Below, one piece after another: positions 45,017 through 53,348 of a DNA stretch of 64,000 nucleotides (position 1 is its first letter; each line of letters begins with the position of its first letter). Under the pieces are notes generated by a model. The model did not search any database, had not been told where the DNA came from, and saw nothing but the letters and a program-made list of their open reading frames with translations. The position numbers and the translations under genes were made by a program. Source of the DNA: Bacillus cereus G9842 (GTDB lineage Bacteria; Bacillota; Bacilli; Bacillales; Bacillaceae_G); contig NC_011772.1 of the NCBI RefSeq assembly GCF_000021305.1, positions 4,810,001 to 4,874,000 on the forward strand, given 5' to 3'.

Positions 45017-45641
45017 GTCTCGCTCTAAAAAGGATCAAGATTTCATTACAAATTTACACGCCACTTTAAAACCACTCGGCTTTAAGAAAAAAAGACATAC
45101 ATTTTTCAAAGCTGAAAACGGATTTTATAAGCTCATTAACATACAAAAAAGCCAGTTTGGAGATGAATTCTATATAAATATAGGAGTCCACCCTATCGGT
45201 CTCCCGCAGCTTATTACGGACCAATTACAATTAAAAGAAAACATTTCAATATTCGATTGCATTCTACAAACGAGAATAGAGCCTATGCATATCAAACAGA
45301 ACCAGTTATTGCATAATGTTTCACATGAAACTATCGCTATTCCGAATTACCTTTCTACTATTTTCGACTGGTTTCAAACGTGAGCGTCTTATGAAAATCT
45401 AGTGGAAATGAATATACATTCCATTACTCCGGTACTAGCTGTCGTTTCAATATTACGAGAAAAAGCGTTTCTGCTTCTTACTTGTTTTTCTTTCTCCAAA
45501 TTAAAACAGTACGAACAAGCTAATCGCTATTTACAGCAATATTTACATTGCTCCGTGCATCTGAATACCGAGGAAAAAGAGCTCGTATTCTTTCATGAAA
45601 TTGATATGTATATAAAAAAACTAGTAGAAAGTGCAATATGA
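44997..45641 (+). pseudogene. DUF4304-like gene interrupted by an in-frame TGA
   Basis: The frame starts at ATG 44997 (20 bases inside the SMI1 gene). It encodes the DUF4304 pattern DFITNLHATLKPLGFKKKRHTFFKAENGFYKLINIQKS..DEFYINIGVHP and reads IFDWFQT before TGA at 45381-45383. After the stop the same frame stays open for 86 more codons (from ASYENLVEMN to the end at 45641) and looks like the missing C-terminal half of the same domain. A single base change at a Trp or Arg codon would explain it. DUF4304 is often an immunity-type domain. The second half has no ribosome site. Confidence 0.75.
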
Positions 45642-45643
45642 TT

Positions 45644-46447
45644 TCACATTTTGCTTTCTACTAGTGCTTTATATTCCTTTTGTAACTTTTTAAATTGTTC
45701 TTCATATTTTTGCATCTTCACAGTATCCGTTTTTGAATTAAGGACTGGCCTTCTTCTCCCAGTCACCATTATATTTTTCCCATCTATTGCATCGTTCATA
45801 TATACGTAAGGTTTAAAAGACTCGCATACCGTATATGGCAATGCTACAGAAAGTTTTGCATACTCTTCCACCTTAAATTGATTAGATATGCTTAACTCTT
45901 TTAAATTTTTCAATTGCATTAACGGTTCTAATGAATCATCTTTAACCTTTAAATTCATCAAAGTAAGCTTTTGCAACTGCTGTAATTCAGCGAGTGGTTT
46001 TAAAGTTTGTACTTTCATCGCTGTATTTATCCCACCACCCATATAGAAAGTATTGAGTTGTGTGCACTTACTTAAAGCACTTAAATCTTCTAACTTAGAA
46101 AAATCATCAATTAGTAAGGATTTGAGCTTTTTATTATAATCAATATCCCATAACGTCTTCGCTTTTGTATTCCAGCACATATACAACTGTTGTAAATTAG
46201 ACAATTTCTGAAGGCTACTTAAATCCTCGACCCTCATTTCGTAAACGTATAATATATCGGGACAAACATACGTAAGAATATGATCAAACTGCTTTTGATT
46301 TACTGTGAACACCCATAACTTTTTAACTTGCAAAGATGCTAGTCGTTCTATATTTTTTGTTTTCCCCTCAATCGCTACTTCTTCTAAATCACCAGCTATA
46401 CTTGCTAAGTCTTTCATAATCTTGGGCTGATCACCAATCGGAAACAT
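45644..46447 (-). CDS. Leucine-rich-repeat protein
   Basis: A 267-residue cytosolic protein with about six leucine-rich repeats between residues 50 and 200 (LSSLQKLSNLQQLYMCWN, LEDLSALSKCTQLNTFYM, LKPLAELQQLQKLTLMNL, LEPLMQLKNLKELSIS). The C-terminal ~50 residues are charged and coiled-coil-like. Leucine-rich repeats mediate protein binding, and the partner is unknown. The ATG at 46447 follows AGGGGAGGATAAC. It is 11 bases downstream of the previous gene and clearly in operon with it. Confidence 0.78.
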   Translation of the reverse strand: MFPIGDQPKIMKDLASIAGDLEEVAIEGKTKNIERLASLQVKKLWVFTVNQKQFDHILTYVCPDILYVYEMRVEDLSSLQKLSNLQQLYMCWNTKAKTLWDIDYNKKLKSLLIDDFSKLEDLSALSKCTQLNTFYMGGGINTAMKVQTLKPLAELQQLQKLTLMNLKVKDDSLEPLMQLKNLKELSISNQFKVEEYAKLSVALPYTVCESFKPYVYMNDAIDGKNIMVTGRRRPVLNSKTDTVKMQKYEEQFKKLQKEYKALVESKM

Positions 46448-46458
46448 GTTATCCTCCC

Positions 46459-47127
46459 CTACAACTCCCAAGTAATATTCATTTCTTCAAATGACTCCTT
46501 ACTAACTTCCAATCCTTCACTATCTTCCGTTCCAATCATCGCTACTTCTTCTTTAGACAACATAATTTTCTCGTTTGGATTTTTGATTTTTCTCTCATAC
46601 ACGAGTTGTAAAAGCTCTATTTGTTCCTCTGTCAGTTCATACTCTTCTTCCAGTCTTTCCATTGCTGATTCTGTATCAAGTAATGGAATTTCTAATAAGA
46701 ATCCGCCGTGCTCTTCCATCTCTTCAAATGAATCAATTGAATACGCACCGCTATCCTCAATCCAAAATGCAGTTGTAATAAAAGGAACTGTTTCGCCTTC
46801 TACTTCTTCTAATACGTATTGAAGTGCTTCTTCTTTCGCAATATCTATTACTTCCGAAGGTGCCCCTTCAAAATAATCTTTCGCATCAATCCACTCATCA
46901 ATTCTCTCGCTATTCACATCTTGAAGACATACGATCGTGTAATTCGGATGAAACGTAATTGTCCCTTGTCCGCCTTGAGTATTTTGCATACTATAGTTAA
47001 ATCCATCCCATGAACTTTCATGTGAGAAATCTGGACAATGTGCTACATTAATTGCATGGGCAATCGAATTTAAAACGCAGCCTTTCCATAGTTGTTCTTT
47101 ATCTATATGTAATTTATATTTACTCAT
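46459..47127 (-). CDS. Unknown acidic protein, immunity-like context
   Basis: A 222-residue highly acidic protein with an N-terminal domain (GCVLNSIAHAINVAHCPDFSHESSWDGFNYSMQNTQGGQGTITFHPNYTIVCLQD) and a Glu-rich C-terminal half. I recognise no family. It forms a two-gene operon with the leucine-rich-repeat gene. Its size, acidity and neighbours fit the immunity proteins of polymorphic toxin loci, but that is an inference from context only. The ATG follows GGCGGGGAAGCGG. Confidence 0.6.
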   Translation of the reverse strand: MSKYKLHIDKEQLWKGCVLNSIAHAINVAHCPDFSHESSWDGFNYSMQNTQGGQGTITFHPNYTIVCLQDVNSERIDEWIDAKDYFEGAPSEVIDIAKEEALQYVLEEVEGETVPFITTAFWIEDSGAYSIDSFEEMEEHGGFLLEIPLLDTESAMERLEEEYELTEEQIELLQLVYERKIKNPNEKIMLSKEEVAMIGTEDSEGLEVSKESFEEMNITWEL

Positions 47128-47311
47128 CCGCTTCCCCGCCTACATATTTTTTTATATTATCTGTCGAATTCTCATTCCTTGTAAAGTACTTTTACGGTAT
47201 GTAACAACATGAAATAACAGTAAACGATTTTTTTAAGGTGAAATTTCAAATGAAATTCCGATGCTTTATTACTTCTATAAATTGTATTGATTATAATCTC
47301 ATTCAAATAAA

Positions 47312-47347
47312 AAAAAGCGGTCATATCCCTATGACCGCTTTTTTTAT
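47312..47347 (-). terminator. terminator of the duplicated-domain membrane protein
   Basis: AAAAAAGCGGTCATA / TATGACCGCTTTTTT with a 4-nt loop overlapping the stop codon. Confidence 0.9.
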
Positions 47348-48618
47348 TCTATTGTAATGCTCCAATCTCCGTCAGCTTTAACACCAAAGCTATACATTCC
47401 TGTGTCTTGGAATACTTGAGAAGCTGAGCCCTCATAACTTCCAATTTTGTTAACAAGCAAGTTTTTATCATTCACTTTAATAATAAAGTTTCTTGAGCCC
47501 GTATGTTTAAGTTTAATTATGTGGTTACCACTTGGTACTTCGATAAATACCACATCGTCCCCATGACCGCTAACTGTGCCTGGTGCTTTTTCTGTATTTG
47601 GAGAAGCCTTTTGGGTTACCGAGCTACTCCAACCTCCACTTGATTTCACTTCTAAATAGTACTCTCCAGATGAAGGAACCGTTGTTTGGACTGTTCCTTT
47701 ATAGCTCCCAATAGTATTTACTAATAATTGAGTAGCTGTACCCGAAGAATCTTTTAGATGAACGATGAAGTTTCTTGAACCTTGATTGGTAAACTCAAAG
47801 AATGCTAAACCTGAATTCAAATTAATTTTACTTGTAACAGAATCTCCAGATCCTTCTAGTTTTTGTTTACTATTATTGTATGATTCTTCAAGTTTTTTCT
47901 TTAACTCTTCCTGCTCTTTTTCTTTAATAATCCTTTGCTCTTCTTTAATTCTAACTTCTTCCTCTTTAATAAAGTTTGCAATAGAATCCTCATTATCAAA
48001 AACTTCAATCTTTGTAACAGCAGTCTTATTTAAAACAACAGCCGCTATTTTACCTTCAGAGGAATTGAAAGTGTATACAGAATATCCTTCGTAATCTTCA
48101 AAGGAGCGATTATTAAGACTTGCTTCTTCTTTTTTATTAGAAAAATCTTCTTTAGTCATTCCGACTGTAAACATCGATTTTATTTCTTCGATACCATATT
48201 TCTTGTATGTAACCTTTTCTTTCTTTTCTTCTTTCTTTTCTTCTTGTTTTGCATTTGCAACTTTTTCAGCAGGCTTATTGTAAGTTGCATTTAATAAAAA
48301 AGAACTATCAAAAATAGAGTATCCTACAAATCCTATGACCATAAGAATAGCAAATTTCTTTTTACCATCTTTCTTTTTAACCAATAGTTGAATGATTTTA
48401 GCTAAACCATATAAGCCCATAAAGAAAAATATTACCGCTATTCCACCTAAAAATGAGACATTAAATCCTAATACTACCATTGCTAATACAAATGAAATAA
48501 TAGCTCTTTTTATCCATATTTTTGCTGGTTTTTTTCTAATTTTACTTACTAATGAAATTACTAATAAAACAAGTGATGCAAAAAATAACAAACTCCCTAC
48601 AACTTCTAAAAATCCCAT
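47344..48618 (-). CDS. Membrane protein with two C-terminal beta-sandwich repeats
   Basis: A 424-residue protein. The N-terminal ~115 residues hold about four hydrophobic helices and a short KKDGKKK linker. A long Lys/Glu-rich coiled-coil segment (about 212-250) follows. The end consists of two homologous domains (about 263-338 and 350-424) sharing SRNFIVHLKDSSGTATQLLVNTIGSYKG and SRNFIIKVNDKNLLVNKIGSYEG. The repeat looks like a small beta-sandwich that binds sugars or protein. I know no name for this architecture. The start ATG follows GAAGGAGACATGTT. Confidence 0.7.
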   Translation of the reverse strand: MGFLEVVGSLLFFASLVLLVISLVSKIRKKPAKIWIKRAIISFVLAMVVLGFNVSFLGGIAVIFFFMGLYGLAKIIQLLVKKKDGKKKFAILMVIGFVGYSIFDSSFLLNATYNKPAEKVANAKQEEKKEEKKEKVTYKKYGIEEIKSMFTVGMTKEDFSNKKEEASLNNRSFEDYEGYSVYTFNSSEGKIAAVVLNKTAVTKIEVFDNEDSIANFIKEEEVRIKEEQRIIKEKEQEELKKKLEESYNNSKQKLEGSGDSVTSKINLNSGLAFFEFTNQGSRNFIVHLKDSSGTATQLLVNTIGSYKGTVQTTVPSSGEYYLEVKSSGGWSSSVTQKASPNTEKAPGTVSGHGDDVVFIEVPSGNHIIKLKHTGSRNFIIKVNDKNLLVNKIGSYEGSASQVFQDTGMYSFGVKADGDWSITIE

Positions 48619-48811
48619 AACATGTCTCCTTCTGTCTTGTTCAATACTAAATGTATTATATAGATATATTAATAGTAACTCATTATTCGCAAGGAAGTAA
48701 GGTGTTTAGGGGATGATTTAATTTTTAGATTTGTTAAATAAAAACAGGGGGTTACAATTTGTTATTTCATAACTTTAATTCCACATTTCGTTAATCTATT
48801 GTTAATTTTTC

Positions 48812-48840
48812 AAAAAATAGGACTTATTATAAGTCCTACC
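48812..48840 (-). terminator. terminator of the nucleotidyltransferase gene
   Basis: TAGGACTTAT / ATAAGTCCTA with TTTTTTG after it on the minus strand. Confidence 0.75.
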
Positions 48841-48891
48841 TCAACTATATAGGACATTTTTGCAAATGAAATTATGCAAAATAAAAAGCTA

Positions 48892-49686
48892 CTACCATTT
48901 CTCTCTACACGTCTCAATTAAATGCAGTAAGTACCTCTTCGTCATATCTGCCCTTCTCCACCTTGAGAGCATTCGCTTTTCTTTTGGATTGTGCCGTATT
49001 CGCTCTACTTCTTTTAATAAAAGCTCCCATTCTTCCGCTGAACTTTCTAACAAGTATTGCAATCCTCTATCTTTTGAAACGATTGTTTTATAATCTAGTG
49101 TATATAAAATACGTCCCATCGTAACGACAGCTGATTCTACCCACTCTTCTACAAAGAATAAATATGGTTGTTTCGCCTTTTCACTCCAGTACTGTTCTAC
49201 GTTATATTTCATCGTATTTACTACATCATTCCATTGTATTTGCAACGGAAGATCTTCTGCTTCTTTTCCGGTAACTGTAATGCCTTGATTTTTCAACGTC
49301 CACCATGTGACCGCATTAATGTCCCAATGACCAACATTAGCTTTACCATCTGCACAATACACATACTCGTTTATTTCATCATTGTATTTCCCTAAATCAA
49401 CAAGCGGAATATACATACCGTCCATTCTTTTACCTAGCGTATTATCACTAAGTTTCTTATGTAGTTCCACAAGCTGCTGTTTTTCAGCTTCATTCACGGA
49501 ATCACTTATCACTGTAACAAAATCAACATCGCTCGTTTCCTTATGAAATGCACCTAGTGCGATGGATCCGTAAATATATACCCCAACTATTTTTTCATCT
49601 AAAAAAATTTCTTTTAATTCTACTGTGTACCGCTCCATTAACTGTTGTACTTCCGTTGGTAACGCATGCTTCACTCCATTTTTCAT
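48892..49686 (-). CDS. AadA-like nucleotidyltransferase, DUF4111 type
   Basis: A 264-residue protein. The nucleotidyltransferase motif VYIYGSIALGAFHKETSDVDFVTV gives GS-x9-SDVDF (about residues 36-54), as in aminoglycoside (streptomycin/spectinomycin) adenylyltransferases. The C-terminal DUF4111 half is helical and includes EWVESAVVTMGRILYTL. It may confer aminoglycoside modification, or act on another substrate; sequence alone does not settle it. I chose ATG 49686 after TTGGAGGGATAGAT rather than an ATG 28 codons upstream. Confidence 0.85.
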   Translation of the reverse strand: MKNGVKHALPTEVQQLMERYTVELKEIFLDEKIVGVYIYGSIALGAFHKETSDVDFVTVISDSVNEAEKQQLVELHKKLSDNTLGKRMDGMYIPLVDLGKYNDEINEYVYCADGKANVGHWDINAVTWWTLKNQGITVTGKEAEDLPLQIQWNDVVNTMKYNVEQYWSEKAKQPYLFFVEEWVESAVVTMGRILYTLDYKTIVSKDRGLQYLLESSAEEWELLLKEVERIRHNPKEKRMLSRWRRADMTKRYLLHLIETCREKW

Positions 49687-49704
49687 ATCTATCCCTCCAA
49701 TAAA

Positions 49705-49737
49705 AAAAGCCTTTGCAAATTCGCAAAGACTTCTTGT
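49705..49737 (-). terminator. yuzD terminator
   Basis: GTCTTTGCGAATTTGCAAAGGC-type stem (CTTTGC / GCAAAG) followed on the minus strand by TTTTTTTATT. Confidence 0.85.
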
Positions 49738-49738
49738 T

Positions 49739-50047
49739 TTATAAATATTTCTCGATTTCTTCGTAAACATCCTTCAAACGAGGATTTCCTTCTCCAACAA
49801 TTTCTCCATTTACAAGAACGACCGGATAAAATAAATCTTCTTCCACTACGCGCTCTGCGAATGCTTTTTTATCTGCATCTTCTTGTTCTTCTTGGAAATC
49901 GATATACTCGAAATTAAATTTATTTTCTTGTCCTTCATATTTACGACCAATTGCCGCTTGTAACCATTCAAACGTTTCTGTTGAAGATGGCATTCCGACG
50001 CAGCTCGCACAAATTACTTTCGTCCCATACACTTGCACATTAACCAT
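49739..50047 (-). CDS. yuzD: DUF1462 protein (YuzD-like)
   Basis: A 102-residue thioredoxin-fold-like protein: VQVYGTKVICASCVGMPSSTETFEWL with the C-x2-C pair ASC..C (CASC at about residues 12-15), then a NGEIVGEGNPRLKDVYEEIEKYL end typical of DUF1462. The B. subtilis homologue lies next to yutI. I chose ATG 50047 after GTGGGGGAGAAGAA. It is divergent from yutI, which is likely in the same Fe-S context. Confidence 0.87.
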   Translation of the reverse strand: MVNVQVYGTKVICASCVGMPSSTETFEWLQAAIGRKYEGQENKFNFEYIDFQEEQEDADKKAFAERVVEEDLFYPVVLVNGEIVGEGNPRLKDVYEEIEKYL

Positions 50048-50242
50048 TTCTTCTCCCCCACTTCTTGTTCCAACAGTATATTCAGATGTCTTATTACATA
50101 AGCACATCATTTTACAAACTTATTCCATACCCCTATACTGAAAAAACACGATACAATATTTCGACAATAAAACAAGAAGAGAAAAAATAGATTTTCCCCT
50201 CTATCTTGATTATAATAAAACTGATGAAAGGAGTCGATAAAA

Positions 50243-50479
50243 ATGGAAAACCCACATATGCAAGAACAAGTATTAGAAGTATTAGATAAATTACGTCCAT
50301 TCTTACTTCGCGATGGCGGAGACGTTGAATTAGTAGACATTGAAGAAGGTATCGTAAAACTACGCCTTATGGGTGCATGCGGAAGCTGCCCAAGTTCTAC
50401 AATCACACTAAAAGCTGGTATCGAGCGCGCGTTACTTGAAGAAGTACCAGGCGTTATCGAAGTAGAACAAGTATTTTAA
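50243..50479 (+). CDS. yutI: NifU-type iron-sulfur scaffold/carrier
   Basis: A 78-residue NifU C-terminal-domain protein. The CxxC is at C46/C49 in [10 protein letters not shown], with [12 protein letters not shown] before and [12 protein letters not shown] after. Such Nfu proteins hold and transfer 4Fe-4S clusters. The ATG at 50243 follows GAAAGGAGTCG. A GC-rich repeat begins three bases after its TAA stop codon. Confidence 0.93.
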   Translation: MENPHMQEQVLEVLDKLRPFLLRDGGDVELVDIEEGIVKLRLMGACGSCPSSTITLKAGIERALLEEVPGVIEVEQVF

Positions 50480-50481
50480 TC

Positions 50482-50624
50482 TAAAAGCGGAAGCGGCTCG
50501 TTCAAAATGTGAGGAGGATGGAGCTTCTGACATAGAGGCGCTTTTTGCCTCGGCGGAAGAAGCGAAGCCACCGAACATTTTAGCCGCTGGAGCTGGATAA
50601 TTAAAAGCGGAAGCGGCTCGTTCA
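50482..50624. repeat. GC-rich interspersed repeat, one full unit and the start of a second
   Basis: TAAAAGCGGAAGCGGCTCG-TTCA occurs at 50482-50504 and again, identically, at 50602-50624, a 120-base step. The middle contains AGGCGCTTTTTGCCT and GGAGCTTCTGACATAG. It is markedly richer in GC than its surroundings and can fold. It is a Bacillaceae-type small interspersed repeat; the exact family is not assigned. Confidence 0.82.
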
Positions 50625-50636
50625 GAATCGCCTTCT

Positions 50637-50669
50637 AAAAGGAGACCAAATTTGGTCTCCTTTTTTTAT
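50637..50669 (+). terminator. terminator after yutI
   Basis: AAAAGGAGACCAAA / TTTGGTCTCCTTTT without a spacer, followed by TTTATT. Confidence 0.88.
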
Positions 50670-50795
50670 TCAAATCACATTTATCCGTTAACATCATAAA
50701 ACAAAATTGGAAATCCTTCTCAAAAAATGCGATAATTAATACTATATAGTGAATCGTTCACACATATACAGTAAGAAAACATAGGGGGATGACAC

Positions 50796-51011
50796 ATGCC
50801 AAAAATGGGGAACACTTTTTTAACAATTCAAGAACTAGAAAAGAAAAAAGAGTATTTATTAGGCCTTTCATCCGTTATACCAACATGGAATACAAGCTAT
50901 CAATTTTTATTTAAAGAAATCCAGCAAGAATTATTGGGTAAAGTAAATGAAAAACTCGAAAAACATCAATTCGTTTTAAATATATGTACAGATCAACAGG
51001 TAGGGGCATAA
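50796..51011 (+). CDS. Hypothetical protein, 71 residues
   Basis: A helical basic protein (TIQELEKKKEYLLGLSSVIPTWNTSYQFLFKEIQQELLGKV). No family is recognised. The ribosome site ATAGGGGGATGACAC before ATG 50796 is good, and a terminator follows at 51035. It lies between yutI and yutH. Confidence 0.7.
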   Translation: MPKMGNTFLTIQELEKKKEYLLGLSSVIPTWNTSYQFLFKEIQQELLGKVNEKLEKHQFVLNICTDQQVGA

Positions 51012-51034
51012 TGTATTACATAAAATTGTGGTAT

Positions 51035-51066
51035 AAAAAAGAGACCTCCAGCGGTCTCTTTTTTAT
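51035..51066. terminator. bidirectional terminator between the small gene and yutH
   Basis: AAAAAAGAGACC / GGTCTCTTTTTT with a 6-nt loop between convergent genes. Confidence 0.9.
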
Positions 51067-51070
51067 ACGT

Positions 51071-52072
51071 TTAAGATAGCCAATCTAATTTTCTAATCCC
51101 AAGCTTATCTACTGGTAAACGAAGTGAGCCATAAAAATGCTTCATAAATTGCTCTGAGCGGTTCACATCGTGTAAAATGGCTTCTAAGCGATCTCTATAT
51201 ATGCTTTTTTGTTCTTCGTTTCCAGTTTGGTAATATCGTTCGACCGTTTCAAAATAGTGCAGCGGGAACAAGAGCCTTGCAAATAATAAGCGCCAGCCAA
51301 ATGAGGATAGCGAATAATTACGTTCATAATCTGTAACAAATTGAATTATTGTTTGCTCCCAGTCTTTCTTTTTTTCTATCATCATATAGCGAATTAATTC
51401 TGCCATATCTCGAGTTGGGTGATCATACACCCAATCAAAAGGAAGTTTGAGCCGCTTCGTTTGATGCCATAATAAAGGTGTGAATCGTTCTTGGCAAATT
51501 GTTGCTGCATCCGTTAGTTGCGGCGTATCATCCATTTCTGTATCGACAACATATTGAATTGCATTTTCTGCAACTCCTAAGTAATACGGGAAGGATTCAA
51601 TAAACAATTGATCGAATACATCTGAAGGGTGGTTCATCACTTGTGATTGCCAAAACTTTTCTAATTGGTCGAGCCTTTTTTCCCATAACGCTTTCCATTC
51701 ACCAATACGGCTTAATTGCTCAATTTCTTCTGGAAAGAATGCACCTCGTTTATGGAATATAGAAAGCTCACTTCCTAATGACATAGCATGTCGTTCTAAC
51801 GTGCGCATACCTTTTAATAAGCAGTAATTTTGTTCTTCTATCTCACTTACATAGTAGCCGTGTATAGTCGGAACGAAAGTCGCTACAGTTATATCCCCTT
51901 GCTGGTTCATATAATCACTGAGCTTTTTCATCTCTACAAGTACTTCTTCCTCCATTTCTCCAATTGGAACAAGTACATAAATTTTGTTGCGAATCCAAAA
52001 GCTTTTATAGGGGCCAAGGGGGATTAATTCTTTAACATGCATGTGATAATGCTCATAAATATGCTGAATCAT
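51071..52072 (-). CDS. yutH: YutH-like spore coat/CotS-family protein
   Basis: A 333-residue protein of the CotS/YutH branch, which has a kinase-like (aminoglycoside phosphotransferase) fold. HYHMHVKELIPLGPYKSFWIRNKIYVLVPIGE at the N terminus and PTRDMAELIRYMM, WQSQVMNHP..FIESFPYYLG in the body match it. YutH of B. subtilis is a spore coat protein. The usual kinase metal motif is not evident, so enzyme activity is doubtful. I chose ATG 52072 after AGGTGG; GTG four codons upstream is a second choice. Confidence 0.85.
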   Translation of the reverse strand: MIQHIYEHYHMHVKELIPLGPYKSFWIRNKIYVLVPIGEMEEEVLVEMKKLSDYMNQQGDITVATFVPTIHGYYVSEIEEQNYCLLKGMRTLERHAMSLGSELSIFHKRGAFFPEEIEQLSRIGEWKALWEKRLDQLEKFWQSQVMNHPSDVFDQLFIESFPYYLGVAENAIQYVVDTEMDDTPQLTDAATICQERFTPLLWHQTKRLKLPFDWVYDHPTRDMAELIRYMMIEKKKDWEQTIIQFVTDYERNYSLSSFGWRLLFARLLFPLHYFETVERYYQTGNEEQKSIYRDRLEAILHDVNRSEQFMKHFYGSLRLPVDKLGIRKLDWLS

Positions 52073-52192
52073 CGCAGTCGCCACCTATGGTTTTTCTTTA
52101 TATATATGAGCTTGTGCTCGCCTTTCATTCCTATGCACATGATAAAGCAACGAAACGTATACAAATACTAAAAAGAAAAAAAGGTGATAAAC

Positions 52193-52684
52193 ATGAAAGA
52201 ATCAAATCAACTACAAGAAAGAGCATTACAACTATTACAAGAACGCGGTGTAACAATTGACGATATTGCTGAACTTGTTCATTTTCTTCAAAAAAAATAT
52301 CATCCAAATTTAGAGATGTCAGAATGCCGTTATAATGTAGAACGTGTACTATCAAAACGTGAAGTACAAAACGCACTGATTACAGGTATCGAACTCGATG
52401 TTCTTGCTGAAAAAGGAATGCTAAGTGAGCCGTTACAAGATATCGTAAAACGTGATGAAGGCTTATACGGAATTGATGAAGTTATCGCACTTTCTATCGT
52501 GAATGTATACGGATCTATCGGTTTCACGAACTTTGGATATATCGATAAATTAAAACCTGGTATTTTAGAATACTTAAATGATAAATCAACTGGAAAAGTG
52601 CACACGTTCCTTGACGATATCGTTGGCGGAATTGCTGCCGCTGCCTCAAGCCGTTTAGCGCACCGAGCTGATCACTCGGAATAA
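52193..52684 (+). CDS. yutG: Phosphatidylglycerophosphatase A-like protein (YutG)
   Basis: A 163-residue protein of the PgpA family. The core VIALSIVNVYGSIGFTNFGYIDKLKPGIL and the Asp-rich end KVHTFLDDIVGGIAAAASSRLAHR are typical. Unlike membrane-bound E. coli PgpA, this Bacillus form lacks clear membrane helices. It lies next to yutH as in B. subtilis. The ATG at 52193 follows AAAGGTGA. It converges with the GNAT relic. Confidence 0.85.
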   Translation: MKESNQLQERALQLLQERGVTIDDIAELVHFLQKKYHPNLEMSECRYNVERVLSKREVQNALITGIELDVLAEKGMLSEPLQDIVKRDEGLYGIDEVIALSIVNVYGSIGFTNFGYIDKLKPGILEYLNDKSTGKVHTFLDDIVGGIAAAASSRLAHRADHSE

Positions 52685-52707
52685 TAATGTTTTCTAGACC
52701 GTCAGTT

Positions 52708-53187
52708 TCATGCTGACGGTCTTTCGTATTCCATAAGCATAAATTCTCTTCCACGACTCAAAAAAATAGACCCTTGCTTAAATCCGATATTTTTATATAA
52801 CGTAATCGCTCTTGTATTAAATGTTGCTACACTTAATCGAAACATCTTCGAATTAAATTCCTTAGCAGCAAACGCTATTCCAGCTTGAAAAAACATTTCT
52901 CCCATTCCCTTCCCTGTTAAATCTGGCTTCATGCCAAGTCCGATATCAATCACATCTTCTCCACCATATAAATTAGCATCTCTTCCACCTGGTACTTGTG
53001 CATTTTCTCCAAAACAAAAATAGCCGATGAACTCTTCTTGATCGTTACAACAGCCATAATAAGTTCCATCTAATAATTCTCTTATTACTTCTTTCTCGCC
53101 TGAAAAACTATATAAATTATATGGTTCCTCGTACGCCTACGTATTTATCTCATTTGCTTCTTCCTCTGTTAACTTATGTATATCCAC
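52708..53187 (-). pseudogene. GNAT N-acetyltransferase gene with amber stop
   Basis: From GTG 53187 (ribosome site AGGGGGAAAGAGAAA) the frame reads VDIHKLTEEEANEINT and then hits TAG at 53137-53139. After it the same frame continues without a break (AYEEPYNLYSFSG...GEDVIDIGLGMKPDLTGKGMGEMFFQAG...) to the end at 52708. The motif PDLTGKGMGEMF and FNTRAITLYKNIGF are acetyl-CoA-binding GNAT parts. The stop replaces a residue where Trp fits (TW-AYEEPY), consistent with TGG to TAG. No start with a ribosome site is seen after the stop until codon-internal ATGs. Confidence 0.78.
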
Positions 53188-53348
53188 TTTCTCTTTCCCC
53201 CTATTATATTTCTATTAACAATATTCGATATTCATCTTATAATTCATCTTTCTCAATATATTTTTTTAATTTCTCGCTTCATTTTATGGAAGATTTTTCT
53301 TATTATGTTACGATTAAACAGAATCATTACAAATAAGGTGGTGACAAT

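Noticed and set aside
53121..53336. 71-residue plus-strand ORF upstream of the Ter-type operon
   Set aside because: It is antisense to the GNAT pseudogene start, with no ribosome site; residues are low-complexity.
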